A stretch of 64,000 nucleotides of DNA, taken from assembly GCA_963966185.1 (NCBI GenBank), contig CAWZYM010000333.1:155103-219102 (forward strand). The letters run 5' to 3'. The notes under the pieces were generated by a model. The model did no database searches, was not told the DNA's origin, and worked only from the letters and a program-made list of their open reading frames with translations. Made by a program: the position numbers and the translations under genes. Source of the DNA: Rhabditoides inermis (Eukaryota > Nematoda > Chromadorea > Rhabditida > Rhabditidae). Of this stretch, positions 34,690 through 45,370 are shown in pieces; within the stretch, counting starts at the first letter, position 1, and each line of letters opens with the position of its first letter.

Positions 34690-35880
34690 TGTTTTAACCG
34701 GATAATGAAAGCAAAATTGAGAACTATCACAACGTGGACTACAGCCGAGGACGTAAACTCAACTATCTTCAAAGTTTCATACAAATTGGATTAGTATGAA
34801 TCAAGTCATGAACGCGGAACTAATCAAAATCGCAAAAGTAAAGTTCTTGGCGCGCGCTTTTTTTTGACAATATGTTCCTCACACCGTAACCAATAACACT
34901 GAATTTTGCAGGTACGCTCTTTTTGTTGAAACTATTTGTTGAACGTATTTACGGCAAATGAAGCGAAGATGTTTCTTAGATGAGACACGTTCGCTGCGAA
35001 CAGCAACAAAATCGATTACTTTCGTGGTTTTTCTTCGAAATATAGGCAATGAGTGTAATTGGAGAGTAATCACGAAGTGGAATGCGTCCTGAAGTAATAT
35101 GTAAACTTTCTGAAAAACATCACGCAAATCGGTCAAGTAAAAAAGGAGATATGCCCGCGGACACACAAGAAAAGGTGCAAAAGTGTCTATTTTTGGTGGT
35201 TTTCGACCATAAATAGAGGTAATGAAAGCAAAATTGAGAACTGTCACAAAGTGGACTGCATCAGAAGACGTGAACTCAACTATCTTATGAGTTTCATGCA
35301 AATTTGTTCTGTATGAATCGAGTTATGACCGCGGAAATACTAAAAATCGCAAAAGTGAGGCGAGAGAGCGCGCGCGGCTTTTGCTAATTTGGCTATATTT
35401 TCCTTACACCGTAACCAATGATGATGAAACTTGCAGGTTAGCGACAAAACTATTTGTTGAAAGTAATTACAGAACAAGAAGCGAAACTTTTTCTTAGGTG
35501 AGAAGCTTTTGCAGCGGACATCACCAAAATCGGCGAATTTTGAGGTTTTTCTACCAAATATAGGCAATGAGTGTATTTGGAGAGTAATCACGAAGTGGAC
35601 TGCATCCTGGAGTAATATGTAAACTTTCTGCAAAGTTTGACGCAAATCGGTTCTGTAGAAACGGAGTTATGCCCGCGGACACACAAGAAAAAGTGCAAAA
35701 GTGACCATTTTTGGTGGTTTTTTGACCGAATATGGACGTAGAGGAGGAGTTGAGAGGTGCCTGAATTTTGTCGTCGTCCTTGCAAAAGAATACAACTTTC
35801 TACCAAGTTTCATGTGAATCGGTTGAGTTTGAAGCTAGTTATGACTCTGGAATGACGGACAGAGACAATAGGACGTTTTA
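34690..35880. repeat. Degenerate tandem repeat inside the transposon, about 518-bp unit
   Basis: TTGAGAACTATCACAACGTG at 34716 recurs as TTGAGAACTGTCACAAAGTG at 35234. AATCACGAAGTGGAATGCGT at 35070 recurs with one change near 35588. Within each unit, shorter segments resemble AAGTTTCATGCAAATTTGTT followed by GAGTTATGACCGCGGA (also near 34775, 35125, 35635 and 35800), so the 518-bp unit is itself built from shorter modules. No open frame spans them. Confidence 0.75.
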
Positions 35881-36713
35881 GTAGAAAAGGCGATTGTTCT
35901 ATCCAAATCTTGAGGATATTTTCCATAAATAATTTATCAATGATATAATAATAATAGGTCCTGCTCGAAAAAAAATGTAGTCTAGTGAACTTTATAACCT
36001 ATTAGTGAAACGTATCGACTATTGAAATGTTATATTCTGGTTCAGGGAAATCGAAAGCGCATCATTTATCACCTATTAGTGATAAGATCAGCCGGTCCGG
36101 CTCGGTCCGGCTCAGTTCGCCTCGGTCCGGTAGACATGAAATCACCGGACGGAGAGAAACATATGATCTATGCATACAATCTGAAACGTATCGACTATTA
36201 AAATGTTATATTCTAGTTCAGGGAACTCGAAAGCGCATCATTTATCACCTATTAGTGATAAGATCAGCCGGTCCGGCTCGGTCCGGCTCAGTTCGCCTCG
36301 GTCCGGTAGACATGAAATCACCGGACGGAGAGGAACATATGATCTATGCATACAATCTGAAACGTATCGACTATTAAAATGTTATATTCTAGTTCAGGGA
36401 ACTCGAAAACGCATCATTTATCACCTATTAGTGATAAGATCAGCCGGTCCGGCTCGGTCCGGCTCAGTTCGCCTCGGTCCGGTAGACATGAAATCACCGG
36501 ACGGAGAGATATGTATATGTGTCGCATATAGAGTAATTATGAAGCGTGTGGGCTGTTACAATGTTGTAATCTAGTCAAGGGGACTTGGATTTCTACCATT
36601 CATCAACTATCAGTGATAAAATCTGCCGATCCGGCTCTATCCAGGTCGGTCCGGCTCGGTCCGGTGAGTATGAAATCACCGGACGGAGAGATATATGTCG
36701 CATATAGAGTAAG

Positions 36714-37092
36714 TATTCTCTTCGAAAAGTACACGAGTAAAGAGGAGTGGTTTGTTTTGATCTAATTCAACAAAAGCACATGCATAAAATCTCTTCGCAG
36801 CTGACTAAAATTTCAAAACAAACCTGCTCTTTCGAACGATGTTTTAAAACTCTAATTGTTTTCTTGTTAGCATGTTGAGTTCAGGTATTCAGGATACTGT
36901 TAATCCCAACAAGTAACTTGCAACAAAATGTATGACACGATTATAGTGCATACTATATTTTTCATCGATCAGAAAGAGCAGGTTTGTTTTGAAATTTTAG
37001 TCAGCTGCGAAGAGATTTTATGCATGTGCTTTTGTTGAATTAGATCAAAACAAACCACTCCTCTTTACTCGTGTACTTTTCGAAAGAGAATG
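36714..37092. mobile_element. Complete fold-back element, family A, nested in the transposon TIR
   Basis: Left arm 36716-36834 and right arm 36972-37090 are almost perfect reverse complements: TTCTCTTCGAAAAGTACACG at the left end, CGTGTACTTTTCGAAAGAGA at the right, both with CACATGCATAAAATCTCTTC or its complement. The loop is about 137 bp and non-coding. It interrupts the right TIR region of the larger element, so it inserted later. Confidence 0.92.
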
Positions 37093-37179
37093 GATGTCCT
37101 TTTCTCAAATTTCGAAGAAATTGTTTTTCAGGTTGATGTGCCGAACATGTTATGTATACATATTCGAAACTTTAGAAAA

Positions 37180-37479
37180 CGTATCCTGAATATGGAAACG
37201 CACTGCTTTGTCGAATCGCTCGTGCGCCTGCCAATGCCAGTCTCTCATTGACACGCGCTATTTCGCGTCTCTCTCTCTTACCCACTCACTCCGCTCCGCA
37301 CACTCCCCTCCCCCACAGTTTTCGCGCCAAAACTGGGGCGGTGGCCTGGACGGCGAGCCGACACGAGAGTGGGTGAACGAAGGGCGGGGCATGCGCTCAG
37401 CCAATCAGAGTGCGCACGCAAGAGAGCCGAGCGACCAATGAGCGCAAAGTGCAGTGGGCGGAGCTTACGTGATGCACAC

Positions 37480-37510
<31 letters not shown>

Positions 37511-37740
37511 GCCGTCGTAAACACGTTTAGTGGCAAAGCGGGAGAGAGCAAGAGAGGGCGGTTTTTGGATGCCGCAACCGATATTGGTTTCACGAATCAT
37601 ACTCATAGGTCTTACAAAGTGATATTCTAACAAATAACGCACACTAATTAAGTATATTGTATTAGAATAGAGAAATCGTGTGTGCCTTGGGAGTGGCGTG
37701 TTGCGCGCGTCACAGCTCAAAACAAACGGGCGCCGCTGCG
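37180..37740. other. GC-rich segment inside the right TIR, with CCAAT motifs and (GCC)n
   Basis: This stretch differs in base composition from the AT-rich transposon around it. It contains CAGCCAATCAGAG (37400), GACCAATGAGCGC (37432), GGGCGGAGC, and a run of about 12 GCC triplets (37480-37517). CCAAT boxes and GC-rich sequence suggest a captured promoter or CpG-rich host segment. It has no matching copy in the left TIR. No coding frame is supported. Confidence 0.5.
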
Positions 37741-38110
37741 CGCCGCCCCTAATGAAGCGTGTTGGCTGTTACAATGTTGTGATTCAGTCAAGGGGACTTG
37801 GATTTCTACCATTCATCAACTATCAGTGATAAAATCTGCCGATCCGGCTCTGTCCGGCTCGGTCCGGTTCTATTCAAATTGGTCCGGCTCGTCCGGAAAC
37901 AATGGGATTCACCAGGCAAGGATGAAACTTGATAAAGGAACGTTGTATGGAGTAGAATGAGTAGAAACAATGCAATAATAACGTTTTAATACAATGACAG
38001 AAGTGAAAATGTGAAATTAATGCCGGTCCGGTGATTTCGGTCCGGTCCGGCTTTTACCATGCGGTCCGGTCCGGTCCGGGTCCGGTCCGGTCCGGCTTTT
38101 ACCAACACCC

Positions 38111-38119
38111 GTCAGTGAT
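38111..38119 (+). repeat. Target-site duplication, right copy
   Basis: GTCAGTGAT directly follows the right TIR end (CCAACACCC) and matches 32595-32603. Confidence 0.9.
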
Positions 38120-38916
38120 CAGTGATCAGCTATGAGCAGTGCTTCAGACGCCGTGTGCATAGACACGGATAGCGAGCGTACCCGAATGCGTACGTGTATA
38201 AAGACGGCAAAAAATTGAAAAGACCCTCTAGCTTCCCCATGGTGGGTCCGGGCACGAAAATTTCAAATAGATGATACGGTAACTACGAGTTTTCATGTTT
38301 TCGCGAGCTTTACGTTTCACCAGAAATGATAAGAATGGCCGTCATTCTTTTCGATAAACGCAGTGAGGTCGCTCAGAATTAGCAGCCAGCACACATTGCT
38401 TCTATGGCGCAACTCGTAAAGTTTCGCCTGACAATCACGGATCGCGGGTTTGGATCCGCTGACGAGTTTTGCCATAACTCTTTCGCTACAGTCAACCTGC
38501 CTGCGAATCATAACTCGTGTAGAATTCAGTCAATCATTTGGGATTTTTTTCCACTTTAGTATATAGCGCCGAGCCACGGCGCCCGAGTATGCGGTATCCT
38601 GTGAGCGTAGTAGCGCTCTCCCCCACATGCTGATGTGTAGTCATGATGTTGATCAGTTTTGGTGAATTATACGTTTCTTAAGAGGGGCATATACTACGTT
38701 GGCAGGGTAACCAATAATTTGACTGACATGGTTTTGTTCATTGAGTGAGTGGGTTTGTTCCGGGGTTCCAAAGCTGAGTGACATGTGATGTACGTCGAAC
38801 AATCATTTTAACGTGTATGCTTTATTCAAAACGACTTGCTATTGTCACAAGTTGTTAAACTGTATTTGGCGGATTGTATGTTTCATTATCAGCCATTTAC
38901 TGAATGGCTCCTACCA

Positions 38917-39040
38917 AGTAATCTGCGTATGCTTGTAATAATGTATACTTATTGATTCTTGCAATTACTAGTATTCCAAGTAATTCTGCGTATGCTTGTA
39001 ATAATGTATACTTATTGATTCCTTGCAATTACTAGTATTC
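38917..39040. repeat. 62-bp tandem duplication
   Basis: CCAAGTAATCTGCGTATGCT through TGTATACTTATTGATTC and AATTACTAGTATTCC is repeated at once with two single-base insertions. It lies just upstream of the MED12 block at 39068. Confidence 0.92.
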
Positions 39041-41551
39041 CTTTTCCTTACATATCTACCTGCACAGATTCGTGGCGGAGCTGATCCGCAGCGGGGAGAT
39101 GGACTACCAGCGCCCGAGTATGCCGCGGTTCGCAAAGGCGGGGGCGGAAGGTGCGCGGCAGCTGCGGCGGAGGGAGCCGTCAAGGTGAGGGGGTGAACTT
39201 ACAGGGGGATGAGTTGAACTTACACACCCACCCTGCACTGTAAGCACTGTGATGGTGTGCACTGTAACCCCATGCCGGGTGAACTTACAGTGGGTGAATT
39301 GAACTTTAGTACAGGATGAATGAATGAGATCGTCGGTGTGTCGTATGTATGAGGTGGGGAAGATGTGGGGAACGGTACTGTAATGTGTAATGTCAGAAAG
39401 AAAGCGTCGTTATGTCATGTCGGTGACACAGTGGTGAAAGTTGGGGTGTTTGTTTTTTTTGTTGTCAAAAAAGGCGGATGCCAAGTAGGCGGATGTAACA
39501 GATGTAAAGGCGGATGTAACAGAACCGCAAGATAACGATGGTATATTTTGAATAGTCGTAGTGGGTGTCTAGCGCATGATCGTATGGGAAGAAGATCATC
39601 GGTATGGTGGTTGTAGCAAACCGTGTGAATTAATTGCTCATTAGTGGTGTTAGAGAAGAAGTGTGGCGGAAACATATTTGATACACTTGGTGTGTGATGT
39701 ATAATGATGTATATGTGTATGTATAGTCAGTCAGCATGACGGTGGCCGGTTGTTATCGAGTCAGAATCGGGTTGATATTACATAGATGATTACAGATGAC
39801 GGTATGGTAAGATCTGTCTGGTTTCTGACTGTGCGACTATTGACTCTACTAAATTGTTCTTACACTATAAAATGCTATTGAAACCTATTTAAATTTATGA
39901 ATGTTAAGATAAAATCAAAGTTTTCTCACACAGGAATGCTGAGAAGTACGAAACGGATATGTACGAAGACTTTATCAACTACGTGTATTGTTCTGTTGAA
40001 TGCTTGTTGCAGTTCGAGAATCACACCCCCGACGAGCCCCCTCCGACGGTGTCCCTTGTGACAATGCCGGGGGAGGAGAAGGAGCAGCACATACTGTTGG
40101 AGGAGGAGGGCATGACGGTCGAGCAGAGGATGTTCATTCAGGTGCGGGAAGGGGAGGGGGGGGGGGGGAGAAGAGAGTGTAGGGTACAAGTTTATGTTCT
40201 TAATCGATTTGTGTCTATTGATGAAACGAGTCTTTGTGGATGTAGTGGAATTGATGAAACGTAAAAGTATGAAGTCGCAATCTGAAAGTCCTCCACCTGC
40301 TTTTCTCTCCCCCCTCTCTCTCCCCTCTCTCTACATTAATTTTTCAAAGTACTCCGTATTTACAAAATAGTGAAAAATCGCTGGGCTATGGTGTAGTGCC
40401 ATAGTCTTCCTTCGACCCTCTGCGCAGATTAATCTCTTGAATCGGGGGGATACCTTTACCTAGAGTAGAGAGAGAGAGAGAAGAGAGAGAGAGTAGGTCA
40501 TTTATGAAGGCGTTGAAGAAGATGGGCAAGGTGTAAAATGTCAACCAATCTCATGATTATTCTGAGCCTACTTACTGGTCGTGCGTTGTAGTGTTGGCAT
40601 TGCCGTCACGTATACTGTATTGGTTTTACATTTGATGTGAAACGTATTGGGTGGGGATGAAAAATGTCGAAATACTTTTCGTGCTTTATTATATGTTTTT
40701 TCAAGTGCGCTGCTAGAATTGTTTTGAATTTACTGACAAACAGCGTAGTCATAGAAAACTCACTCCTCAAAACTCATAAATAAAAATTCTGTTTAGAAAA
40801 CTCACTATAAAGTGAAAGTTTCAACATCCCCTCTTGCAGGTGGCGAAGGAGCTGTGGCAGCGCAAGATGTACGTGCAGTTCTACGCGGATAGCGGGGACG
40901 TGTTCTGTCCGCGGAGGCTCACGGGGCAGAAGATTCAGGAGGCAATGGGCAGGTTCAGGTGAGGGGGGGGAGGAGAGGGAGGGAGGAAGGAAAAGAGAGA
41001 GAGGGGGGAGAGAGAAGGGAGGGAGGAAGGGAGAGAAAGAGAGAGAGGGGGAGGGAGACAGAAAGAAAGGGAGGAAGGGAGATAGAGGGGGAGGGAGACT
41101 TGGTGATACTGGGTAGGGGTGGCTAGGTAGTAAGTAGATTCTAGATGGGCAGGTTTAAATGAGAAGGGGGAGGGGATTAGATGGGCATATGCGTGACACA
41201 CGCAGTGTTCAGATGAGACACCGAGTGTTGTTTAATAAGAAGGGCGATGTGACACATGGGTAGTTTCGCATCAATCGTATAGAGTGAAACGAGTTCTTGT
41301 TTTTTTCGAATCACGAATGAGATCTGAAATTTGTATGTTTCCAGTAGCATTCGAGAAATCCACGCAGTTTAGCTTGTAATGCTCGGTTTCATCATGTCCA
41401 GTCCCCATTTCCAGGGCGCAAACCCCATTGTATAGTGACGATTTGCAGGTCGCAGACGTACTACGACCAGGTGGTGATATGCGGCTGGTGCGCCGAGAGC
41501 TTTGTGCAGGTGAGAGGGTCATTTTACCTAAGGCATGCTAATTAAAGGGAG

Positions 41552-42117
41552 TGTACCCTCTGATTTTCGAAGTTGAGTTAGCATCAGGATGTGAAAATAT
41601 GTCATAAAAAAGTTATAGAAAAGTCATAGAAAAGTTATGCTCAAGTCGCCTTAAGGGAGGTTCTAAGATGCTTTTTGTGCAAAACTTTACCCACCCCCAA
41701 CTTTTCTGTCTAACTCTCTTCAGCGCCCCATGCTCTCTTGGGCAAAGTTTTGGGCGTGGGTAAAGTATGACCAAAGTTTGGGCTCAGTTTCAAAACGTGA
41801 CCCCCAGTCCAACAGCGAGAAACTTAGGGCAAAAATGGAAACTTTACCCTTCTTTGACCCATAACTTGGGTCTAATTTCATCTTACAATCTTTCTCTTGT
41901 TAGAACCTCCCTAAAGGTGGTGTAATTTGCGCTCGAATACACTTTTTTAAGAGAAAAGTGTGCAGAAACGTGCACATTGCACAAACGTGCACGGTCGATG
42001 ATGTTTTCTCCAGACATACCGCCATTTCCGGTATATGGTCCGATTGACAAAAGTGCATCATTTTTGATATATTTTCACATTCCGGTTCTAACTCAACTTT
42101 GAAAATCAGAGGGTACG
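41552..42117. mobile_element. MITE with imperfect TIRs, about 566 bp
   Basis: Left end GTACCCTCTGATTTTCGAAG continuing TTGAGTTAG and later TGTGAAAATAT; right end ATATTTTCACATTCCGG and later AACTCAACTTTGAAAATCAG AGGGTAC (inverted). An inner inverted pair, GGGAGGTTCTAAGA (41655) and GTTAGAACCTCCCT (41908), supports a folded structure. No open frame is convincing. Direct flanking duplications could not be fixed by eye. Confidence 0.72.
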
Positions 42118-42120
42118 AAA

Positions 42121-42184
42121 AATTACGTAACGTTTGGTTGCCTTTATTTGAAAATTACGTAACGTTTGTTTGCCTTTTTTTTGC
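42121..42184. repeat. Short tandem duplication
   Basis: AAATTACGTAACGTTTGGTT with GCCTTTATTTG is repeated at once as AAATTACGTAACGTTTGTTT, abutting the MITE at 41552-42117. Confidence 0.85.
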
Positions 42185-42946
42185 ACAGAGAAGAATTCAT
42201 TGGTGGAGTATTTTTTGCTAGTTTGCTATTTTTGCTATGGGCTTGCTGAAACGTAATGTCATTGTGTTGGAGGTTGGAGTTGTTTTTAACAGGATTTGTA
42301 TTGACTCTATCCATTGATTGAATCCTTTTTTTTCTTAGACAACCGATTTGTATTACACAGTGTGTATATATCGATGAAACATATGAGTAGCGGGTGAGGG
42401 GGCAGATGGACGAGTGGGTGAGTAGCGGGCAGGTGAGGGGGGGAGTGTTTTGCACTAACATATTACATAGCTGCCTCCCATATTAGGTTGGTAGCAAAAG
42501 CTCATTACGTGTGCACTTCCCATGTAAGTTGTGCATGCTCGTTTGTTAATTGATTGCATTTATTATTTTGTTAACGAGAGGTGCGATTAGAGGATTTTGT
42601 GATATTTGTATTTTGTATAGGCGAACTTGTTGAAACGTATCACTACATACATTTGAGTTGCATTTGTATTTTAGCAGGTTTGGCACAATTTTGCGGTCTG
42701 GAATTACTGAACCATGTACACAGTGTGATTATTATTTCGGTGAAACATTGAGTAGCGGTTATTCGAAACTTCTTTCGGGGACTGTAGCCAAGAGGCTGAA
42801 CACACTGTGATAGTTTTGCGCGCCACAGAACAATGTGATGCGGTGAGTCAGTCTCTTCGAACATAAGAAGTGATGTGCACAGCGTAGACATCATATATGG
42901 GTGAAACATGTTGCAGATGCTGCGCGACTTCAACTCGTCGTCGGGC

Positions 42947-42984
42947 CTGCAGAGAGAGAGAGAGAGAGTGAGAGAGAGAGAGCA
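42947..42984. repeat. (AG)n run interrupting a MED12 exon block
   Basis: After MLRDFNSSSGLQ (42917-42952) the sequence runs into AG dinucleotides, then resumes as IFQSILHEHAAHLLSKYC in another frame. A spliceable intron is not present. The expansion looks like a disabling insertion. Confidence 0.7.
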
Positions 42985-43759
42985 TCTTCCAGTCTATCCT
43001 CCACGAGCACGCGGCGCATCTCTTGAGCAAGTACTGTGTGAGGGATTTGGGTGGGTGATATGAATGGGGGGTGTGAGTATGAAGTAGATTTGAATGAGAC
43101 TCAAAGTTCCCGGAATGACAGATAAAACGGTTTTGTCAGACACAATGTCGACCAATTTTTTGGAAGTGGATTGACCTGTAGCATGTTTATTTTTGAATGA
43201 AAGGTATTTTTAAAAGCTAATTTCAAAGACTTTGAGTGGAAAATATTAACGTAAGAGAAATCGTAAGAAAAATGGAGCGAATCGAATCGGTTGCAGGTCT
43301 GTTCTGAGCGCTGGATCTGCCGGCGCTGCTGCCCCCGGTCGCCGACTTCCCCCTCGCACTCACTCGACTCCACTCACAGTTCAGGTGAGCACGTCAGTCG
43401 CTTCGGCATCAGTTGTCGATGGATTAGCGAATACTATGCCGCTGATTTGCAATTCCATGTCTCTACGTGTAACTGGCAATTGTGGTGGGATGTTGTAATT
43501 GTTCTACTGACAGCTTACGAATTAGCGATGCTTTGACTGTAATAGAGTTGTAGTAATCGTGAAACGTATTATCAATTGTAGTGAAAAGTTCCAACACGTG
43601 TTCCTATCGGACCATTGGTGAATTATTAATGATGTTCGCGAAACGTATGTGCTGCATGCAATTATAGTGTCGGCGGCGGGAGAAGAACGGATGGGGCAGC
43701 TGAAGAGGGGAGGGGTGGAGCTGCTGCGGTGGGCAGAGGGGAACTGGTGGGTGGCTGGT

Positions 43760-43813
43760 GCATCTCTATCTCTATCTCTCTCTGTCTCTGTCTCTCTCTC
43801 TCTCTCTCTCGTC

Positions 43814-43863
<50 letters not shown>

Positions 43864-43864
43864 T

Positions 43865-43905
<41 letters not shown>

Positions 43906-43925
43906 TTCTCTTTCTCTCTTTCTCG
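43760..43925. repeat. (CT)n microsatellite
   Basis: CT dinucleotides with CTTT interruptions lie between MED12 candidate exons at 43751 and 43993. Long Ser/Leu and Arg/Glu frames in it are artefacts. Confidence 0.95.
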
Positions 43926-44258
43926 TGTGTCTGTTCGAGTTATCTGTGGAAGTAGAGGAGATATGCAATATGCTGGATGTTTGTCTTTTGCAGCCTTGGC
44001 TACGTGTCTCTTCTGCAAGTGTTCGACGCGCACGTACAGAGAGAGGAGGGGGAGGGGTGTCGACAGGTGGGTCGAGGGTTCCATCAGGCCTAACGTTGTG
44101 CGGTGAATGGTAAGGGAATGTATGAACACAACATTTATATTCCGTTTGCACTCAGCTCAACATTTCTCGTCAAAAACATGTTGTCCAATAGTTTTACAGT
44201 ACCCTAAACTGTTAGACAGTAAACATTTCATTTCACTTTCACAGCTCCTATTCACAGA

Positions 44259-44440
44259 GCTGTGATCACATAGTGGTAACGCTCTCGCTTGGTAAGAATA
44301 TGTTCGCGGATTCGATTCTCGGCAGTCACGCAAAGTTTTGTCAATTTGAAAACTTCGTTGAAAGGGCTCTGATCTTTCTCTAACCACCCTAATGTCTCTC
44401 GTGAAAAGCGGGAAATTCATTTGCGAGCCCACTATATGAA
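44259..44440 (+). mobile_element. tRNA-derived SINE, copy 2
   Basis: Box-A-like ATAGTGGTAACGCTCTCGC and box-B-like GCGGATTCGATTCTCGG are followed by the same tail as copy 1: TTTTGTCAATTTGAAAAC, CTAATGTCTCTCGTGAAAAG and GCCCACTATATGAA. It is more diverged in the head than copy 1. Confidence 0.78.
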
Positions 44441-44865
44441 TATTGATATTACAATGATTTTGAAAGTTTATAGAGCGAGTGAATTATATTATTAGATTCA
44501 TAAATGAAAAGGCATAACTTGAGGCATAAGGAAGCATAACTAGGCATAAAAAAGGCATAACTTGGTGTGATGAACCGTAAGACCGTGTAGATTGGGTTTG
44601 TAATGAATATTGAGCGAATGAAATGTGTTATGAGCCGTAAGGGATGGCCAATTCCATAAATATTGATATTGGGTTTGAAATGAACTTGGGAGTTTTATAG
44701 AGCGAATGAAACGTATTATGAGATTAAAAATGATGTGATTGTGTTTCCCCCAAAAGTTCTATAGATGATTTGAAGTATGTTTTACGTGTATCGAGATTTT
44801 TTGCAGGACGGCGGTGATGAGCAACACGGAAGAGGATGCAAGCGAGTGTGTCGTCATGTGAACGT

Positions 44866-45370
44866 CTTCTATCAACTTCTCCCTCTGACTCACTTTCCAC
44901 CACGTCTCTTGTCTCCTGGCTCTCTTTCCTCTGACCCTTTCTCACTTGAGAATGTGATAGCTTGAAGTGACTAGGGTGCTTAGTTTTTTTTCTCTGACCC
45001 CGGCCATAACTTATGACTTTGACTTGTGTCTTGCCCCCGACAAATTTACTCTGTGACTGTGCTATTTGACTCGTTGTGTGCAGTATTCCATTCCTAGTAG
45101 TAAGTAAGAGTAGCGTCCCAAATGTAGTACCACTTATATCTAATTTATTGGTGGGGGTTTTGTCGACGCTGGGTTTCTGTTAGTTTGACACAGAGATTTG
45201 ACAAGAGAGCATGATAAATATTTATGTATTCAAATATATGGTTTTGTGTATTCGATAAATGAGGTGATAGGTGGAATAGAAGCCGGCCGCCGTGAATCGC
45301 CGCCCCCGCGCTCTCGTCATCACTCCATCACTCCATCAACCGTCTCAGTTTCTCACAGTTTCTCAGCAGC
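44866..45370. other. Non-coding junction between gene fragments and satellite
   Basis: No gene is supported. The only structure noted is CATCACTCCATCACTCCATC (about 45318) and a doubled TCTCACAGTTTCTCAG just before the satellite begins at about 45371. Confidence 0.5.

Larger units (their letters stand above)
32604..38110. mobile_element. 5.5-kb DNA transposon with long TIRs (Mutator-like by structure)
   Basis: The ends are perfect inverted repeats: GGGTGTTGGTAAAAGCCGGA begins the left end, and the complement ends at 38110. The outer 92 bp or so are identical and rich in CCGGA pentamers. A 9-bp duplication, GTCAGTGAT, flanks the element. Inverted similarity extends inward for about 700 bp on the left (32604-33315) and, with an interruption, from 36003 to 38110 on the right. 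Subrepeats of about 178 bp ending in TATCGACTATT-like sequence occur in two copies on the left (32965-33315) and at least three on the right (36003-36545). Long TIRs with a 9-bp duplication suggest a Mutator-like element, though Merlin elements can also make 8-9 bp duplications. No transposase was recognised. It sits 15 bases inside an intron of the MED12 fragment. Confidence 0.88.
29304..44862 (+). pseudogene. MED12 (Mediator kinase module) fragment with frame breaks
   Basis: Blocks match the N-terminal third of Mediator subunit 12: EEEIKRRRSEAVEQRWSFNQ (29304-29377, 29809-29867), LMLQWAVTVQREGSHRAIIV (30617-30700), a block at 31838-31954, WAACMLLFIELIRRGLFSHD (32491-32587) and FVAELIRSGEMDY (39068-39184). 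Blocks at 39934-40141, 40840-40958 and 41449-41509 continue in phase (NYVYCSVECLLQF, MYVQFYADSGDVFCPRRLTG). Further candidates are 42917-43038, 43297-43382, 43668-43751, 43993-44066 and a terminal exon ending at 44862. Breaks: 30290-30410 needs a frame change near 30380 to reach KSRDHATQ; 31838-31954 and 32491-32587 do not join in phase; an (AG)n run interrupts 42917-43038; a TGA precedes LDLPALLPPVADFPLALTRL. The first about 380 residues and most of the C-terminal part of MED12 are absent. Some breaks could be sequence errors. Confidence 0.72.

Noticed and set aside
40375..40460. Possible tRNA-like fragment (GGGCTATGGTGTAGTGCCATAG)
   Set aside because: The B box is not at the right spacing and there is no matching tail to the SINE copies.
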